DNA of 64,000 nucleotides from Allobosea thiooxidans (GTDB taxonomy: Bacteria > Pseudomonadota > Alphaproteobacteria > Rhizobiales > Beijerinckiaceae), in NCBI RefSeq assembly GCF_900168195.1, contig NZ_FUYX01000001.1, forward strand, positions 124,001 to 188,000, read 5' to 3'. The notes under the pieces were generated by a model. It was not told the DNA's origin. It saw only the letters and a program-made list of their open reading frames with translations, and searched no databases. Numbering within the stretch: the stretch's first letter is position 1; each line of letters starts with the position of its first letter. Shown in pieces: positions 30,515 through 39,834 of this stretch. A program made the translations under genes and the position numbers.

Positions 30515-31456
30515 TCAGATGGCGAGCGCGGCCCGCGCCGCGTCCAGGGCCTCCGTCGGCGCCACCGCGCGCCAGCCCGCCATCTGGTGGCGGAACCACG
30601 TCACCTGCCGCTTGGCATAGGCGCGCGTATCGGCCTGTCCGCGCCGGATCGCCTCCGCAAGGCTGATCTCGCCGTCGAGATGGGCGATCAGCCCCGGCAC
30701 GCCATGGGCACGCATGATCGGCAGCAGCGGGTCGAGCCCGCGCGCCTTGAGGCGCGCGACTTCGTCCAAGGCCCCGGCCGCGATCATCGCCTCGAAACGC
30801 TGGTCGATCTGCCGCCGCACCGCCTCGCGCTCGGGATGGATGAACAGGCGCAGCTGCCCATTTTCGCCGAGCGGCCCCGGCTCGCGCTCGCCCTGGAAGC
30901 TCGCCAGCGAGCGCCCCGTCGCGCGGAAGATTTCGAGCGCCCGCATGATCCGCATCCGGTCGCTCGGCTTCAGCCGCTCCGCCATCTGCGGGTCGCAGGC
31001 GGCGAGTTCGGCATGGAGCGCGCCCGTGTCGAGCCCTTCCGCATGGGCGCGGAACTCCGCCCGGACGCTCTCCGGAACGGCCGGCATCGCCGAGAAGCCC
31101 TCGGTCACCGCCTTGAAATAGAGCCCCGTGCCGCCCACCAGGATCGGCAGCGAGCCCTTCGCCCGCAATTCGTCGAGCAGGTCAGCCAGGTCCCCGGCGT
31201 AGCGCATCGCCGAATAGTTCACGGCGCCGTCGACATGGCCGTAGAGACGGTGGGGCACCATCGCCTCCTCCGCCTCGCTCGGCCGTGCGCTCAGAACGCG
31301 CAGATCGGCATAGACCTGCATGGAATCGGCATTGACGACGGTGCCGCCGGTGCGGCGCGCGATCTCGATCGCCAGCGCGGACTTGCCGCTGGCGGTCGGA
31401 CCTGCGATGAGCACCGCCCTGACCTGTCCTTCAGCCTGCCCCACCGGTCCTCGCAT
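30515..31456 (-). CDS. miaA: tRNA dimethylallyltransferase
   Basis: Adds a dimethylallyl group to A37 of tRNAs reading UNN codons. 313 residues; P-loop GPTASGKS at 19-26, NADSMQVYADL, VGGTGLYFKAV, and the C-terminal TRAYAKRQVTWFR. The ATG at 31456 gives the usual length; the open frame continues upstream but only through serB antisense. Its start codon overlaps that of divergent serB by 2 bases. Confidence 0.92.
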   Translation of the reverse strand: MRGPVGQAEGQVRAVLIAGPTASGKSALAIEIARRTGGTVVNADSMQVYADLRVLSARPSEAEEAMVPHRLYGHVDGAVNYSAMRYAGDLADLLDELRAKGSLPILVGGTGLYFKAVTEGFSAMPAVPESVRAEFRAHAEGLDTGALHAELAACDPQMAERLKPSDRMRIMRALEIFRATGRSLASFQGEREPGPLGENGQLRLFIHPEREAVRRQIDQRFEAMIAAGALDEVARLKARGLDPLLPIMRAHGVPGLIAHLDGEISLAEAIRRGQADTRAYAKRQVTWFRHQMAGWRAVAPTEALDAARAALAI

Positions 31457-32342
31457 GCTCGTCGCCACACTCGTATCCGCCCACGGCCAGGCGCTGGTCG
31501 GCGAAGCCCTGCTGGCCCGCCTCGCCCGCGCCGTTCCCGGCACCGCCCGCACCGCGGTGCTCGACGGTGCGGTCGCTGCCGACCTCTTCGCGGATGCCGC
31601 CGACGCGCGCAAGCTCGAAGCCGAGATCCGCGCGGCGCTGGAGGGCGCGGCGATCGACGTCATCGTCCAGCCGGCGGCCACGCGCCGCAAGGCGCTGTTC
31701 CTCGCCGACATGGATTCGACCATGATCGGGCAGGAGTGCATCGACGAGCTCGCCGCCGTCGTCGGCCTCAAGGAGCACGTCGCCGCCATCACCGAGCGGG
31801 CGATGCGTGGCGAGATCGAGTTCGAGCCGGCGCTGCGCGAGCGCGTCGCGTTGCTCAAGGGCGTGTCGCTCTCCGTAGTCGACGAGATTATCCGGGACCG
31901 CATCACGCTGACGCCCGGCGGGCGCGAGCTCGTCCGTACGATGCGTGCCAACGGCGCCTATACCGCGCTGGTCTCCGGCGGCTTCACCGTCTTCACCGGG
32001 CCGATCAGCGCGACGATCGGCTTCGACGAGCATCGCTCCAACACGCTGCTGGCCGATGCCGGCATCCTCACCGGCAAGGTCGCCGATCCGATCCTCGGCA
32101 AGCAGGCCAAGCTCGACGCCCTCGTCGGGCTGCGCGCCCGTTTCGGCCTGGCCCCTGAGACGACGCTCGCCGTCGGCGACGGCGCCAACGACCTCGCCAT
32201 GCTCGGAGAGGCTGGGCTGGGCGTCGCCTTCCGGGCCAAGCCCGCCGTCGCGGCGGCAGCGGATGCGCGGCTGGACCACGCCGACCTCACCGCCCTGCTC
32301 TACGCCCAGGGCTATACGGGCGACCAGATCGTCCGGAGCTGA
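31455..32342 (+). CDS. serB: Phosphoserine phosphatase
   Basis: Last step of serine synthesis. 295 residues: N-terminal ACT-like region, then the HAD phosphatase core with DMDSTMI (nucleophile D85, acid D87), SGGFTVFTG, KxxxL region and VGDGANDLAML with the metal Asp residues. The start at 31455 shares CATG with the start codon of divergent miaA, so each gene's promoter must lie inside the other's coding region. Confidence 0.93.
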   Translation: MLVATLVSAHGQALVGEALLARLARAVPGTARTAVLDGAVAADLFADAADARKLEAEIRAALEGAAIDVIVQPAATRRKALFLADMDSTMIGQECIDELAAVVGLKEHVAAITERAMRGEIEFEPALRERVALLKGVSLSVVDEIIRDRITLTPGGRELVRTMRANGAYTALVSGGFTVFTGPISATIGFDEHRSNTLLADAGILTGKVADPILGKQAKLDALVGLRARFGLAPETTLAVGDGANDLAMLGEAGLGVAFRAKPAVAAAADARLDHADLTALLYAQGYTGDQIVRS

Positions 32343-32363
32343 CCGCCCCACATAGAACGCGGG

Positions 32364-32467
32364 TCATCCCGGACGAAGCGAAGCGAAGATCCGGGATCCA
32401 TTCCTGAGCGCTTCCGATGAAGGTTCCGGAATGGGCCCCGGGCCTCCCTGCGGTCGCCCGGGATAAC
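32364..32467. repeat. Palindromic intergenic repeat (family D)
   Basis: Outer GTCATCCCGG/CCGGGATAAC, left hairpin ATCCCGG...CCGGGAT, inner stem CCATTCC/GGAATGG, right hairpin CCCGGGC...GCCCGGG. Same layout as families A-C. It lies between convergent serB and the cupin gene and may help end both transcripts. Confidence 0.7.
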
Positions 32468-32489
32468 GCGTATTTCTGGAAAGCGCTGA

Positions 32490-32831
32490 TCAGTCGACGA
32501 TGAAGAGCTTCGCGCCGGTCTTCGTCGTGGAGCGGTGCGCCTCGGCATTGTCCGCAACCTGATAGCTCATCCCGGCCCTGAGCGGCATCACCCGCCCGTC
32601 GGCGAGCGTGGTCTCCATCTCCCCCTCCAGGCACAGGATGATGTGCCCCTTCGAGCACCAGTGGTCGGCGACGTAGCCGGGCGAGTACTCGACCATGCGG
32701 ACGCGGATGCGGTTCTCCGCCGGGCCGAAATACTGCACGCGCCAGATCGCCTCGCCGCTGTCGCCGGCATGGCGCTCGGGCGGAATCGTCGACCAGTCGG
32801 TGGTGACGAAGGGAATTTCGCTGATCTTCAT
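32490..32831 (-). CDS. DHCW-motif cupin-fold protein
   Basis: 113-residue small cupin. The family motif appears as DHWCSKGHIILCLEGE, giving His/Cys side chains at the metal-binding strand, followed by a second cupin half (MPLRAGMSYQVADNAEAHRS). ATG at 32831 gives the compact domain. Function of this family is not established; a metal-dependent role is likely. Confidence 0.85.
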   Translation of the reverse strand: MKISEIPFVTTDWSTIPPERHAGDSGEAIWRVQYFGPAENRIRVRMVEYSPGYVADHWCSKGHIILCLEGEMETTLADGRVMPLRAGMSYQVADNAEAHRSTTKTGAKLFIVD

Positions 32832-32944
32832 CTGGCCTCTCCCGGCGCGGGCGGATGTCCCGAGCGGCATGGAGAAGCTCTAGCCGTGTTCCGGCACGCT
32901 GCGCCAGCGCGATCCCCGGACCTCTGGTCCGCATTCACGGCATG

Positions 32945-32971
32945 AAAAAGGGCGGCCCTGCCGGGCCGCCC
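32945..32971 (-). terminator. Intrinsic terminator of degP-like gene
   Basis: GGGCGGCCC (32950-32958) and GGGCCGCCC (32963-32971) form a perfect 9-bp hairpin with a 4-base loop; on the minus strand it is followed by five T. It lies 28 bases after the protease stop codon. Confidence 0.85.
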
Positions 32972-32998
32972 TCTCGCATTCTGCAGCTGTCGCCGATC

Positions 32999-34516
32999 TC
33001 AGTTCATCGCGACGGCGACGAAGCGGACCTCGCCCTGCCCGTTCGAGACGAGCAGCAAAGCCGACTTCTTGCCTTCCTTCTTCAGCGCCTCGAGCCGCTT
33101 GGTCACGTCCTGCGGCGAGTTCACCGGCTCCTGGCCGACCTCGACGATCAGCTCGCCGACGAGGATGCGCTTGTCGGCGGCATTCGAATTGCCGTCGACC
33201 TTGGTGATGACGACGCCCTTGAGCCCGTCCTTGATCGAGTAACGCTTCCGGAGCTCATCCGTCTGCGGCGAGAATTCGAGGCCGAGCGCGCTCGTCACGG
33301 CGGGCTTGGCCGGTTCGGCGGCGGGCTTGTTGGCCGAAGCCGACTGCACCTTCTCGCCATCCTCGAGGCGGCCGAGCTTGACCGTCTTGACCTCTTCCTT
33401 GCCCTTGCGGATCACCGCGATCGGCACGTCCTTGCCGACCGGCGTGGCGGCGACGATGCGCGGCAGGTCGCGCGAATCCTTCACTTCCTTGCCGTCGAAC
33501 TTGACGATGACGTCGCCGGTCTCGAGGCCAGCCGGCTTGGCCGGGCCCTTCTCGTCGATGCCGGCCACGAGGGCACCGCGCGCCGTGCCGAGGCCGAGCG
33601 CCTCGGCGGTGGCGTCGTCGACGCTCTGGATGCGCACGCCCAGCCAGCCGCGCCGCGTCTCGCCGAACTCCTTGAGCTGATCGACGATATTCACGGCCAG
33701 CGACGACGGCACCGCGAAGCCGATGCCGACCGAGCCGCCGGTCGGCGACAGGATCGCGGTGTTGATGCCGATCACCTCGCCCGCCATGTTGAACAGCGGG
33801 CCGCCGGAGTTGCCCTTGTTGATGGCTGCGTCGGTCTGGATATAGGTGTCGTAGGGACCCTGGCTGATGTCGCGGTTGCGCGCCGAGACGATGCCGGACG
33901 AGACCGAGCCGCCGAGGCCGAACGGGTTGCCGATCGCCATCACCGGGTCGCCGATCCGCATCTTGTCGGAATCGCCGAACTTGACGAAGGGCAGCGGCTT
34001 GTCGTGCTTCACCCGCAGCACGGCGAGGTCGACCTTGGTGTCCTTGCCGATGACCTCGGCCTTGAGCCTGAGCCCGTCGCCGAACACCACCGTGATCTCG
34101 TTGGCGTCGCCGATGACGTGGTTGTTGGTCACGACGATGCCGGACGGATCGACCACGAAGCCGGAGCCGGCCGATTGCGAGCGGCGCTGCTGCGGCGCCT
34201 GGCGCTCGCCCTGCTGGTTGCGGCGGTTGAAGAATTCCTCGAACAGGTCGCCGAAGGGCGTGTCCGGGCCGAGCTGCGGCAGCTGCGGCAGGTTGCGCCC
34301 CTTCTGGTCGTTTGTGGTGACCGCCGAAATGTTGACCACCGCCGGCATGACCTTCTCGACGAGGTCGGCGAGCGAGGTCTGTCCTTGCAGCAGCGGCGTG
34401 TTGGCCTGCGCCTGTCCCGGCACCAGTACCGGCGAGGCCAGCAGCGCCAGGCCGGCGATGCCGGCCGCGAGGGCGATACGGGCGGGCCGGACTGCGGAAA
34501 CGGTTTTAGATGCCAT
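32999..34516 (-). CDS. degP: Periplasmic serine protease/chaperone, DegP (HtrA) family
   Basis: 505-residue envelope quality-control protease. Signal peptide to about AQA (residue 38); trypsin-like domain with triad H133 (TNNHVIG), D163 (KVDLAVLR) and S237 (GNSGGP); a flexible Q-rich LA-loop at ~95-115; two PDZ domains follow. The ATG at 34516 has GAGG 6 bases upstream, better than the ATG at 34528. It is last in a run with DUF2065, hflC and hflK, all envelope or membrane proteolysis genes. Confidence 0.93.
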   Translation of the reverse strand: MASKTVSAVRPARIALAAGIAGLALLASPVLVPGQAQANTPLLQGQTSLADLVEKVMPAVVNISAVTTNDQKGRNLPQLPQLGPDTPFGDLFEEFFNRRNQQGERQAPQQRRSQSAGSGFVVDPSGIVVTNNHVIGDANEITVVFGDGLRLKAEVIGKDTKVDLAVLRVKHDKPLPFVKFGDSDKMRIGDPVMAIGNPFGLGGSVSSGIVSARNRDISQGPYDTYIQTDAAINKGNSGGPLFNMAGEVIGINTAILSPTGGSVGIGFAVPSSLAVNIVDQLKEFGETRRGWLGVRIQSVDDATAEALGLGTARGALVAGIDEKGPAKPAGLETGDVIVKFDGKEVKDSRDLPRIVAATPVGKDVPIAVIRKGKEEVKTVKLGRLEDGEKVQSASANKPAAEPAKPAVTSALGLEFSPQTDELRKRYSIKDGLKGVVITKVDGNSNAADKRILVGELIVEVGQEPVNSPQDVTKRLEALKKEGKKSALLLVSNGQGEVRFVAVAMN

Positions 34517-34650
34517 ATGGGTCCTCATGTCGGAAGGATGCGGCCGGTCGATGCAGGCAGCGCGCATCCGATGATTGAACTCCGAAATGCGGCGGAAGGG
34601 CGACGCACGATCATGTCATCGAACACGATCGCGTGCCCGCTTCCGACAAT

Positions 34651-34842
34651 CTACCAGCTTCCGCGCGCGAGCCAGACCAATAGCACGCCCAGCACGGCCG
34701 AGCCGAGGCCGATGAGCCGCATCCGGTCCGCCGGCGTCTCCGCGGCGCTGCGCAGGGCATCCTTCGCCAGATGCGGGATCGCGGCGAAAAGGATGCCCTC
34801 GATAGCAAAGACCAGGCCGAGCGCCGCGATGAAATCGAACAT
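34651..34842 (-). CDS. DUF2065 (YjeT) family small membrane protein
   Basis: 63 residues, two membrane helices (FDFIAALGLVFAIEGILFAAIPHLA; LIGLGSAVLGVLLVWLA). Members are regularly found directly downstream of hflC, as here (18 bases after it), suggesting a role with the HflKC complex; function unproven. Confidence 0.88.
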   Translation of the reverse strand: MFDFIAALGLVFAIEGILFAAIPHLAKDALRSAAETPADRMRLIGLGSAVLGVLLVWLARGSW

Positions 34843-34860
34843 CGGCGTCGCTCGCTCCGA

Positions 34861-35802
34861 TCAGGGCCGTGCCGGCGCGGGCGCGGCGGGTGCCGTCGCT
34901 CCGCTGCCCTGCTGCGGCCCGCCCTGGCGCTGCGCGTTCGGGCCGTTGAAGAAGCGGAAGAACGGCGAATCCGGCGTCAGCACCATCCGCGTGTCTCCCG
35001 CCTTGATGCTCGCCTCATAGGCCTGCATCGAGCGGTAGAACGAGAAGAACTCGGGATCCTTGCCGAAGGCTTCGGCGAAGACCTTGTTCCGCTCCGCCTC
35101 GCCCTCGCCGCGGATCACGTCGGAGCGCTGCTGCGCCTCGGCGACGATCACGGTCGCGTCCCTGTCCGCCCTTGCGCGGATCTCCTGCGCCTGCTGGCCG
35201 CCGAGAGCGCGCGCTTCCGCCGCCTCGCGCTGGCGCTCGGTCTGCATCCGCTGGAACACCGCGGCCGAGTTCGCCGTCGGCAGGTCGACGCGCCGCAGCC
35301 GGACGTCGACGACCGTCATGCCGAAGCGCGCGGCCTCGCGGTTCACGTCGTCGCGGATGCGGTTCATCAGCCGCGAGCGCTCGGTGCGCACCATCGCGAT
35401 GAAGGTCGCTTCCGCCAGCACCGAGCGAACGTTGCCGTTCACGATCGAGGCGAGCTGCGAGTTCGCGCGCGGAATGTTGTTGACCGCCTGGTAGAAGCGC
35501 AGCGGATCCGAGATGCGGTAGCGCGTGAAGGCATCGACGACGAGACGCTTCTGGTCCGAGGCGATGATTTCCTGCGCCGGCAGGTCGAGATCGAGGATGC
35601 GGTTGTCGAGCAGCGTCACCGTCTCGATCGGCGCGAACCACTTGAAGTAGAGGCCCGGCGCGGTCTTGACCGCGCGCACCGCGCCGAGGCGCAGCACGAT
35701 GGCCGACTGGGTCTGCGAGACCACGAAGGTGCAGGCGTAGAGCACCGCCGCGGCGGCCACGACCAGGACGAGCAGGGCCGCGCGAAACACGGAGCCGTTC
35801 AT
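34861..35802 (-). CDS. hflC: HflC, regulator of FtsH protease
   Basis: 313-residue SPFH/prohibitin-family protein. One N-terminal membrane anchor (AALLVLVVAAAAVLYACTFVV), then the SPFH domain facing the periplasm, with a long charged helix region rich in Glu/Ala/Arg and a Pro/Ala/Gln-rich tail. Forms the HflK-HflC cage around FtsH. Its start overlaps the hflK stop as ATGA. Confidence 0.92.
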   Translation of the reverse strand: MNGSVFRAALLVLVVAAAAVLYACTFVVSQTQSAIVLRLGAVRAVKTAPGLYFKWFAPIETVTLLDNRILDLDLPAQEIIASDQKRLVVDAFTRYRISDPLRFYQAVNNIPRANSQLASIVNGNVRSVLAEATFIAMVRTERSRLMNRIRDDVNREAARFGMTVVDVRLRRVDLPTANSAAVFQRMQTERQREAAEARALGGQQAQEIRARADRDATVIVAEAQQRSDVIRGEGEAERNKVFAEAFGKDPEFFSFYRSMQAYEASIKAGDTRMVLTPDSPFFRFFNGPNAQRQGGPQQGSGATAPAAPAPARP

Positions 35803-36959
35803 CGCGTAGCCCCTCCCTGCTGGCGCACGGCCGGAACCTGGCGGCCGGCATTGAGCTGGTCGAGCGGCAGATAGGGCACCACGCCCTGCCCGCCGACGGG
35901 GTTGTCGAGGATGATCTTGTCGGTCCCGCCCATCACACGTTCCATCGTCTCCAGGAAGAGACGCTCGCGCGTCACGTCCGGAGCGTTCCTGTACTGCTCG
36001 TAGACCGCATTGAAACGGCTCGCCTGACCGCGCGCCTCGGCGACGGTCTGCTCCTTGAAGGCTTCAGCCGATTGGACGAGCTGGGCCGCCCGGCCGCGCG
36101 ATTCCGGCACGACGCGGTTGGCATAGGTCTGCGCCTCGTTGCGCAGGCGTTCCTGGTCGGCGCGCGCCGCCTGGACGTCGCGGAAGGCGTCGATGACCTG
36201 CTGCGGCGGATCGACCTTCTGCAGCTGGACGAGGCGGATCTGCACGCCGGCATTGTAGCCGTTGAGCGTCTCCTGCATCAGCTGGCGCACCTCGGTCTCG
36301 ATCGCGCCGCGGTCGGTGGTGAGCACGGGCTGGATGTTGCGCCGGCCGATGATCTCGCGCATCGCGCTCTCGGCCACGGCCTTCACCGTGCCCGACGGAT
36401 CCTGGATGTTGAAGACGTAGTTCTCCGGCACGGCCGGATCGATCTGCCACTGCACGATGAAGTCGATGTCGACGATGTTCTCGTCGCCCGTCAGCATCAG
36501 GCTTTCCTCGGTGACGTCGGTCTGGCGCGAGGTGCGGACCGATTCGACGGTGCGGAAGCCGACTTCCGTGGTGATGACGTTCGTCACCTGCGGCTTGATC
36601 ACGCGGCCGATCGGATAGGGCCAGTTCCAGTTGGCGCCCTCGCCGGTCTTGCCGGCGAAGCGGCCGAACACGACGTTGAGGCCGACCTCGTTGGGTCGGA
36701 CGAAATAGATGCCGGAGCCGAGCCAGATCAGGATCAGCACCAGGATGCCGAGGGCGAGCCCGCGCCCGCCGATATTGCCGCCCGGAACCAGATTCTTCAG
36801 CCGGTCCTGGCTGCGCCGCAGGATCTCCTCGAGATCGGGCGGATTGCCGTTGCCGCCGCCGGAGCCACCGCCCCACGGGCCGCCGCCACCACTGCCACCG
36901 CGCTGACCCCAGGGACCTCCCCCGCCGCTGCCACCGCCGCTCTGATTGCTCCAAGGCAT
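35799..36959 (-). CDS. hflK: HflK, regulator of FtsH protease
   Basis: 386 residues. A Gly-rich N-terminal segment (SGGGSGGGGPWG repeats) lies in the cytoplasm, then a single membrane helix (GLALGILVLILIWLGSGIYFV) and an SPFH domain. First gene of hflK-hflC-DUF2065-degP on the minus strand. HflKC moderates FtsH proteolysis of membrane proteins. Confidence 0.93.
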   Translation of the reverse strand: MPWSNQSGGGSGGGGPWGQRGGSGGGGPWGGGSGGGNGNPPDLEEILRRSQDRLKNLVPGGNIGGRGLALGILVLILIWLGSGIYFVRPNEVGLNVVFGRFAGKTGEGANWNWPYPIGRVIKPQVTNVITTEVGFRTVESVRTSRQTDVTEESLMLTGDENIVDIDFIVQWQIDPAVPENYVFNIQDPSGTVKAVAESAMREIIGRRNIQPVLTTDRGAIETEVRQLMQETLNGYNAGVQIRLVQLQKVDPPQQVIDAFRDVQAARADQERLRNEAQTYANRVVPESRGRAAQLVQSAEAFKEQTVAEARGQASRFNAVYEQYRNAPDVTRERLFLETMERVMGGTDKIILDNPVGGQGVVPYLPLDQLNAGRQVPAVRQQGGATR

Positions 36960-37113
36960 ACCCGAGCCGTTCCCTTCCGTTCTATCGAGGCCGAGCCATA
37001 GGCGAATGACGGCCGCTTGTCAGCGTCTTCGGCTGAAGACGCTGGGCTGAGTTGGTCATGGGACACGGATTCGTCAACGGCGCAAGCCATTCATCGTGAA
37101 TGGAAAGCGGCGA

Positions 37114-37629
37114 TCAGCCGCGCCTGCGGTAGGTGGCGAAGGTGAAAGCGTGCTCGTTCTCGGCATCGGCCGGGTGGTGCTCGCTCGCGCCGGCGACGAA
37201 GGCGTCGCGTTCCCAGTCGGGGAAAAGCGCATCGCCTGATGGCTTGGCATGGACCTGCGTCAGCTCCAGCCGGTCGGCCAGCGGCAGCGCCTGGCGGTAG
37301 ATTTCCGCGCCCCCCGCCACCACGACGGAATCGGCCCCGCTCGCCGCGGCGAGCCGCTGGCCCAGCTCCAGTGCGTCGTCGAGCGAATGCGCGATCCTGA
37401 CGCCGTCGGCGGAAAAATCGGGGTCGCGGGTCAGCACGATGATCTCACGCCCCGGCAGCGGCTTGCCGATCGAGAGGAAGGTCCGGCGCCCCATCAGCAC
37501 CGGGCGGCCGAGCGTAAGCTCGCGGAAATGCCTGAGGTCGCTCTTGAGCCGCCAGATCAGCCGGTTGTCGTCGCCGATCACATTGTTGTCGGCCACGGCT
37601 GCGATCAGCACGACCGGGCGCTTCTCCAT
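37114..37629 (-). CDS. folA: Dihydrofolate reductase
   Basis: 171 residues, NADPH-dependent reduction of dihydrofolate. IAAVADNNVIGDDNRLIWRLKSDLRHF contains the active-site acid D31-type residue, GRPVLMGRRTFLSIGKPLPGR the NADPH site, and FATYRR the C-terminal strand. It follows thyA and a GNAT gene on one strand; thymidylate synthase makes the dihydrofolate that this enzyme recycles. Confidence 0.94.
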   Translation of the reverse strand: MEKRPVVLIAAVADNNVIGDDNRLIWRLKSDLRHFRELTLGRPVLMGRRTFLSIGKPLPGREIIVLTRDPDFSADGVRIAHSLDDALELGQRLAAASGADSVVVAGGAEIYRQALPLADRLELTQVHAKPSGDALFPDWERDAFVAGASEHHPADAENEHAFTFATYRRRG

Positions 37630-37633
37630 CGCT

Positions 37634-38116
37634 TCAGCCCTCCGTTCCCAGCCGTCTCAGCGCCTCTCCCTCCAGCCGCTTCACCGTCCACTCGTCCTGT
37701 GCCGTGGCGCCGAGCGCGCGGTAGAAAACGCGCGAGGGCTCGTTCCAGTTCAGCACCCACCAGGCCAGCCGCGGCAGGCCCTCCTCGACGCAGCGCCGCG
37801 CCAGCCCGGCGATCAGCCCCTTGCCGATGCCGCGCCCGCGCTGGCCCGGCCGGACGTAGAGATCCTCCAGCCAGATGCCGTGCCGCCCGCTGAAGGTCGA
37901 GTAGGTGTAGAACCACACGGCGAAGCCGACCGGCTCGCCGTTCCATTCGGCGATGTCGCAGAACGTCTTCGGATTCGGCCCGAACAGCGCCGCATCGAGT
38001 TCGGCCTCGGTCGCGACGACCTCGTGCAGCAGTTTCTCGTACTCGGCGAGTTCCTTGATGAAGGCGAGCACGAGCCCGGCCTCGCCGGGGCGGGCGGAAC
38101 GGATGTTGAGCGTCAT
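37634..38116 (-). CDS. GNAT-family N-acetyltransferase
   Basis: 160 residues with the acetyl-CoA motif [28 protein letters not shown] (R/Q-x-x-G-x-G/A). Closest in style to diamine/spermidine-type acetyltransferases ([14 protein letters not shown]), but the substrate is not certain. It overlaps thyA by ATGA and ends 4 bases before folA, so it is carried in the thyA-folA operon. Confidence 0.88.
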   Translation of the reverse strand: MTLNIRSARPGEAGLVLAFIKELAEYEKLLHEVVATEAELDAALFGPNPKTFCDIAEWNGEPVGFAVWFYTYSTFSGRHGIWLEDLYVRPGQRGRGIGKGLIAGLARRCVEEGLPRLAWWVLNWNEPSRVFYRALGATAQDEWTVKRLEGEALRRLGTEG

Positions 38117-38907
38117 ACGGCGATCGGAGCCTTGATGGTGGGATGCGGGTCGTAATCCGTGATCGTCACATCCTCGAAGCGGAAATCCTCGAGCCGCGTC
38201 ACGGCCGGGTTGAGCGCAAGCTTCGGCAGCGCGCGCGGCGCGCGCGAAAGCTGCAGCCGCGTCTGATCGAGATGGTTCACATAAAGGTGCGTATCGCCGA
38301 AGGAATGGACGAAGTCGCCGACGCCCAGCCCCGTGACCTGCGCCATCATATGGGTCAGCAGCGCATAGCTCGCGATGTTGAAGGGCACGCCGAGGAAGAC
38401 GTCGGCCGAACGCTGGTAGAGCTGGCAGGACAGCTTCCCGTCGGCGACGAAGAACTGGAACAGGCAATGGCAGGGCGCCAGCGCCATCTTCGGGATATCG
38501 GCCGGGTTCCAGGCCGAGACGATCAGGCGGCGCGAATCGGGATTGCGGCGGATCTCGTCCACCACCCAGGCGATCTGGTCGATCACCTGCCCGTCCGGGG
38601 CCGCCCAGCTGCGCCACTGCCGGCCGTAGACCGGGCCGAGATCGCCGTTTTCATCGGCCCACTCGTCCCAGATGGTGACGCCGTTCTCGCGCAGGTAGCG
38701 CACATTGGTGTCGCCGCGCAGGAACCAGATCAGCTCATGGATGATCGACTTCAGATGCAGCTTCTTGGTCGTGACGAGCGGAAACCCCTCCGACAGGTCG
38801 AAGCGCATCTGGTGGCCGAAGACGGCGAGGGTTCCGGTCCCGGTCCGGTCGTCCTTGCGGACGCCTTCTGTCAGGACGCGTTGAAGCAGGTCGTGGTACT
38901 GGCGCAT
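38113..38907 (-). CDS. thyA: Thymidylate synthase
   Basis: 264 residues, the same length as the E. coli enzyme. Methylates dUMP using methylene-tetrahydrofolate. [45 protein letters not shown], and the active-site cysteine in [21 protein letters not shown] near the C-terminus. First gene of thyA-GNAT-folA. Confidence 0.95.
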   Translation of the reverse strand: MRQYHDLLQRVLTEGVRKDDRTGTGTLAVFGHQMRFDLSEGFPLVTTKKLHLKSIIHELIWFLRGDTNVRYLRENGVTIWDEWADENGDLGPVYGRQWRSWAAPDGQVIDQIAWVVDEIRRNPDSRRLIVSAWNPADIPKMALAPCHCLFQFFVADGKLSCQLYQRSADVFLGVPFNIASYALLTHMMAQVTGLGVGDFVHSFGDTHLYVNHLDQTRLQLSRAPRALPKLALNPAVTRLEDFRFEDVTITDYDPHPTIKAPIAV

Positions 38908-39065
38908 GGCGAATCTCTGCGAGGCGCGCGAGCATAGCGGCTCGGCGCCCGCTTGGCCTCCTCCGCCATGTCCCCGTCCCCAGGCTTTGCCGGGCGGCGC
39001 CTTGGCCGGAACAATATTCCAGCCCCTCCTGTTGCCTTCCCGAGATCCCGCAGGAGGGCCCTTCC

Positions 39066-39383
39066 ATGCTGTCGCGCACACCGTTCCTGGCCCTGGCCGT
39101 CGCCTGTCCGCTCTGGGTGCTGCCCCATCCCGGACAGGCGCAGGCACCCGGCCCCTCCGCCCCATCGCAGCAGCCGGCCGTCTCGATGGAGCAGGCGCGC
39201 CGCATCGCCGCCGAGAACGGCGTCGTCAGGGTCGAGGAGATCAGCCTCGAGCGCGACGAATGGAAGGTCGAGGGCCGGGACAGCACCGGCGCCGAGATCG
39301 AGATCAAGCTGCGCGCCAGCGACGGCGTCATCATCCGGATGGAGCGCGAGCGCCCGGCCTCGGCGCGTGCCGACCGCAAGTGA
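39066..39383 (+). CDS. Exported PepSY-like protein
   Basis: 105 residues: Sec signal to about AQA, a short Pro/Ser linker, then a PepSY-like fold ([48 protein letters not shown]). It resembles the product of 39512-39769 and the two probably arose by duplication. Function unknown; PepSY domains often restrain periplasmic peptidases. Confidence 0.75.
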   Translation: MLSRTPFLALAVACPLWVLPHPGQAQAPGPSAPSQQPAVSMEQARRIAAENGVVRVEEISLERDEWKVEGRDSTGAEIEIKLRASDGVIIRMERERPASARADRK

Positions 39384-39420
39384 GCTGGCCGCAAGTGACT
39401 TGAGCGCAAGTGACTTGGGC
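39376..39420. repeat. Three tandem 15-bp repeats
   Basis: GCAAGTGAGCTGGCC, GCAAGTGACTTGAGC, GCAAGTGACTTGGGC in direct head-to-tail order. The first unit holds the stop codon of the preceding PepSY gene (its reading frame ends inside the repeat). Looks like recent slippage. Confidence 0.85.
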
Positions 39421-39452
39421 GCCCTCACGGCATTGCGACGCGCCGTGAGGGC
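39421..39452. terminator. Stem-loop after first PepSY gene
   Basis: GCCCTCACGG (39421-39430) pairs perfectly with CCGTGAGGGC (39443-39452) across a 12-base loop. No T-run follows on either strand, so a terminator role is tentative. Confidence 0.45.
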
Positions 39453-39511
39453 GCGCGTCCCCAAACCCGCCGCATTCGACGCAGCACATCGCTCCCCGAT
39501 TCGCAGGGGAT

Positions 39512-39769
39512 ATGACGATGCGCAGGAACGGTGCCATCATCGGGTTGTTGATCGCGCTGGCGCTGAGCGGCGGGATCGCGCGGGCGGCCCACGGCCAGAA
39601 CGATCTGGTTTCCGAGCAGCGGGCGCGCGACATCGCCTGGCGGGCCGGGCTCGTCCATGTCGAGCAGATCACGCGCTCCGGCGACCGCTGGGAGGTCGCG
39701 GGCCGGACTGTCGACGACGAGGTGATCATCATCGACATCGACATCAGAAATGGTCGGATTCTCGATTGA
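39512..39769 (+). CDS. Exported PepSY-like protein
   Basis: 85 residues: signal peptide to about ARA, then DIAWRAGLVHVEQITRSGDRWEVAGRTVDDEVIIIDIDIRNGRIL, a PepSY-like strand-helix pattern matching the neighbour at 39066. ATG codons at 39512 and 39518 are both possible. It is the last gene of clear core character before the accessory region. Confidence 0.75.
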   Translation: MTMRRNGAIIGLLIALALSGGIARAAHGQNDLVSEQRARDIAWRAGLVHVEQITRSGDRWEVAGRTVDDEVIIIDIDIRNGRILD

Positions 39770-39834
39770 GGCCGGAAAGCCGCACAAGCTGTCGAAATCG
39801 GCGGTGCACTCTTTCGCCGCGCAAAGGCTGCGCC

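Noticed and set aside
32855-35020. 721-codon plus-strand frame
   Set aside because: Antisense to degP, DUF2065 and hflC; only its length is striking.
39376-39420. Short tandem repeats as a CRISPR array
   Set aside because: Units are head-to-tail with no spacers and no cas genes nearby.
39421-39452. Stem-loop as a strong intrinsic terminator
   Set aside because: Perfect stem but no T-run on either strand; kept only as a low-confidence entry.
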